This document shows positions 7,999 through 10,000 of a stretch of DNA of 10,000 nt, one piece after another. Both the position numbers and the translations under genes were made by a program. Source of the stretch: Chondrilla cf. caribensis (taxonomy: Eukaryota; Porifera; Demospongiae; Chondrillida; Chondrillidae); NCBI GenBank assembly GCA_964020155.1, contig OZ026560.1, positions 1,492,501 through 1,502,500 on the forward strand. Direction: 5' to 3'. Every line of letters starts with the position of its first letter. The first letter of the stretch is position 1. The notes below the pieces were generated by a model. It did no database searches, was not told the DNA's origin, and saw only the letters and a program-made list of their open reading frames with translations.

Positions 7999-8110
7999 GT
8001 ATTCCTATATCCAAGTTCCAAAATTCTTGTACTGTATTCATCTCTCTATTTTAACGTAAGGATGAGGACTGCCTCACAGTTAACGTTACTACTTCAGCTG
8101 ATCAATTATA

Positions 8111-8145
8111 TTACAGAGGTGGTCTCAATTGTGAGGCTCCACGAG
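8111..8145 (-). mobile_element. MITE-like terminus, minus orientation, after the satellite
   Basis: One complete 17-bp monomer in reverse orientation (TTACAGAGGTGGTCTCA, 8111-8127) runs into ATTGTGAGGCTCCAC. The 23 bases at 8118-8140 match 306-328, the right end of the element at 143-332, with one mismatch. This terminus faces the 46-copy array in opposite orientation, as the right inverted repeat of an array-containing element would. The expected GTA end after CTCCAC is degraded. Confidence 0.5.
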
Positions 8146-8749
8146 ACGTTGTTCACTTGCTGTACAGTGTGTGTTGTATTTTGCACATTCAAGTCATTTC
8201 ATCATCACTTTTTGGCATTACATGTTTTAGCACTTCTCCAGATCTTTCCAGCACTTTTTTACCACTGTTCAAGGCATACCACAGTGGATATTGTTCTCGG
8301 CTCTTTTGTTGCGTGTTTTTGTTGTCCTACAAATTTTCGGTCTTTAGTGTGTGTTTCTGTAATCTTGATCTCATTACTCTGTCGGTCACTTTACAGCAGA
8401 TGTTCACATTCGACAATGACATACCGAACGTCCAAACTCGAGAATTAGGAAGACATTTGGGTAACTGATATTGTTATATTCATCCTCTTATCCACGGACA
8501 TCTGTACTGCATTGAACCCATCATAGATAGCATAAATTAGTATCTATTGGTACCTATGGCAACAATTACATGGAAGATTGAGCAGGCCTGCAAGAATGTT
8601 AAACTCACTTCGTGATAGTGTTACCTCCTGTGCAGTGGCCCGTGACAAGGGTTATTTGTAGTGTTGTAACTAGCTCTATGCAAATGTTGCAATCAGTGTC
8701 TGAGTGTCTCAGTATGTTGTGTTCTTATAGTATTATACACACTCTGATA
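8146..8749. other. Unique non-coding sequence
   Basis: Plus-strand frames of 128 codons (8062-8448, beginning in the terminus) and 103 codons (8157-8468) are Cys/Phe/Leu/Ser-rich and resemble no family I know. T-rich DNA readily gives such frames. A single X-box is at 8550. No RNA gene was seen. Confidence 0.45.
8550..8563 (+). promoter_or_regulatory. RFX-type X-box, GTACCTATGGCAAC
   Basis: This is a perfect match to GTHNYYATRRNAAC, with a strong GGCAAC half-site and a weaker left half. It is the second perfect match in the window. No neighbouring gene was recognised. Confidence 0.4.
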
Positions 8750-9147
<398 letters not shown>

Positions 9148-9901
9148 TACATATAACTCATGTAATGTCAACTTGAAACAATTTGATACCAATGTTCCAA
9201 TTTTTCAGCTATTTCCACCCCCAATCATACTGGATTCATGTATGCATACATAGATGTGCTCCACATTGTGTACATCACATTGGGCCTGATCCATGAATTG
9301 ATGCTCCTTGTAACACACAATACGCAAGGTTCAATGGCTTCACAGTTCAATGTTATTATCAATAAGTGGATTCTCATTAGCAAACTATTTTCCCCATTGT
9401 CTGGAACAACAAATTTGTTTTCCTATTGTGGTTTATTTGTAGCATTTATCACACTGTTTACTCGGAAATTGAGAATTGAGTTTTTTAATCTTTTTAGATT
9501 GAAAAATGTGAATTTTGATAATATTAATGGTGTGAACTTGCAATTTGACAGACTACGGAGCCACTTATTCTCATTCAAAAATGATATTCAGTTTCGCTAT
9601 TTAAAGGCCCATCCGGGCTCTTATTTTATATCGCACTATTGTGACGTCACACGAGGCAGTTGTTTTTATTGTTTGATGTCGAATCAATTGTTTGCATAGT
9701 GTGTTTTCGTAACGAAAGTGCTAGATTATGTTTCTGGTTTCGATACACTCAAAAGGGTAATTTGTTGGCATTTGGGATCTTGGTGATTGGAATCAACTGC
9801 AGTACATATTTCTCTGAACACGCTTCAATTTCTGACATTCTGTTAGCCGAATTGACCTTCCCACCAACAGGGACACTTCTATATCTAACGAACTGTGAAT
9901 A
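9148..9901. other. AT-rich unique sequence with an unassigned open frame
   Basis: A 153-codon plus-strand frame (9238-9699) begins MYAYIDVLH, has a hydrophobic stretch (roughly residues 53-75, containing LFSYCGLFVAFITLF) and an Asn/Phe-rich second half. I recognise no family. A splice-acceptor-like TTTTTTAATCTTTTTAG ends at 9497. The CRE palindrome at 9641 and the 13-bp inverted repeat TTTCGTAACGAAA at 9705-9717 also lie here. Coding potential is unproven. Confidence 0.3.
9641..9650 (+). promoter_or_regulatory. CRE-like palindrome GTGACGTCAC
   Basis: A perfect 10-bp palindrome that contains the full TGACGTCA cAMP-response element bound by CREB/ATF factors. It is followed by a T-rich stretch and, 55 bases on, by the inverted repeat TTTCGT-A-ACGAAA. 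It could belong to a promoter, but no downstream gene is visible before the transposon end at 9902. Confidence 0.35.
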
Positions 9902-10000
9902 CAGTAAAGCCTTGTTAATCCAACACTCTTTGGGTCAACGAATACAAGTCAGATTACAAAGAGGGACACATTGTGCTGGTTTACAGTACAGTTTGCAGTG
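9902..10000 (+). mobile_element. Probable left end of a pogo/Tigger-like DNA transposon (cut by the window)
   Basis: After a TA at 9900-9901 the sequence starts CAGTAAAGCCTTGTTAATCC and continues AACACTCTTTGGGTCAACG. This fits the pattern of pogo/Tigger-type termini (CAGTAAAACCTCGTTAATCC-like, with a GGG...CAACGAAT segment and a reversed AGATTACAAAGAGGG after it). The inner segment GTCAGATTACAAAGAGGG partly pairs with AATCCAACACTCTTTG, as in such ends. The body and the right end lie beyond 10000, so whether it encodes a transposase cannot be seen. Confidence 0.5.

Noticed and set aside
8062..8468. 128- and 103-codon plus-strand frames
   Set aside because: No family resemblance; the first begins within the transposon-like terminus. 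Two overlapping frames of similar quality suggest chance.

Overview
This looks like non-coding, repeat-dense nuclear DNA from a eukaryote, most likely an invertebrate metazoan. A marine sponge or similar animal is my guess from the style of the repeats; no marker gene is present to test it. No bacterial-type gene organisation is visible: there are no closely packed ORFs and no ribosome binding sites. None of the longer open frames gives a protein I recognise with confidence, and the longest ones are read-throughs of tandem repeats. No tRNA, rRNA or CRISPR array was found.

Layout: 1-140 unique; 143-332 a degenerate MITE-like element with imperfect terminal inverted repeats and TA flanks; 335-1890 unique, with a strong G-quadruplex motif at 1015-1037; 1951-2223 a 23-bp minisatellite; 2237-2483 (minus) a weak candidate for a decayed NHL-type beta-propeller exon; 2645-2764 a GT/GC microsatellite; 2999-3214 a degenerate ~29-bp repeat; 3582-4018 a 20-bp minisatellite; 4019-5900 mostly unique, with an RFX-type X-box at 4197 and a small repeat cluster at 4751-4860; 5900-5944 a hairpin; 5958-6245 a transposon-like terminus followed by a 10-copy, 17-bp array in minus orientation; 6370-6428 GT repeat; 6833-7091 a ~14-bp GTGAGTGTATGTAT array; 7218-7998 a 46-copy, 17-bp array in plus orientation, followed by an inverted terminus at 8111-8145; 8146-8740 unique, with a second X-box at 8550; 8750-9147 a compound CA microsatellite with a recurring interruption module; 9148-9900 unique AT-rich sequence with a CRE palindrome at 9641; 9902-10000 the probable left end of a pogo/Tigger-like DNA transposon running off the window.

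The main theme is that one short motif, GACCACCTCTGTAATGA, links several apparently separate features. It is the monomer of two 17-bp arrays in opposite orientations. With a 6-bp insert it gives the 23-bp minisatellite. It also resembles, at the same 17-bp period, the subterminal sequence of the MITE-like element at 143-332. Copies of that element's outer terminus (core CTCAATTGTGAGG, or its reverse complement) lie beside both 17-bp arrays. The simplest reading is that a mariner/pogo-type MITE family seeded the satellites here. This is inference from reading the sequence and has not been tested by a search.
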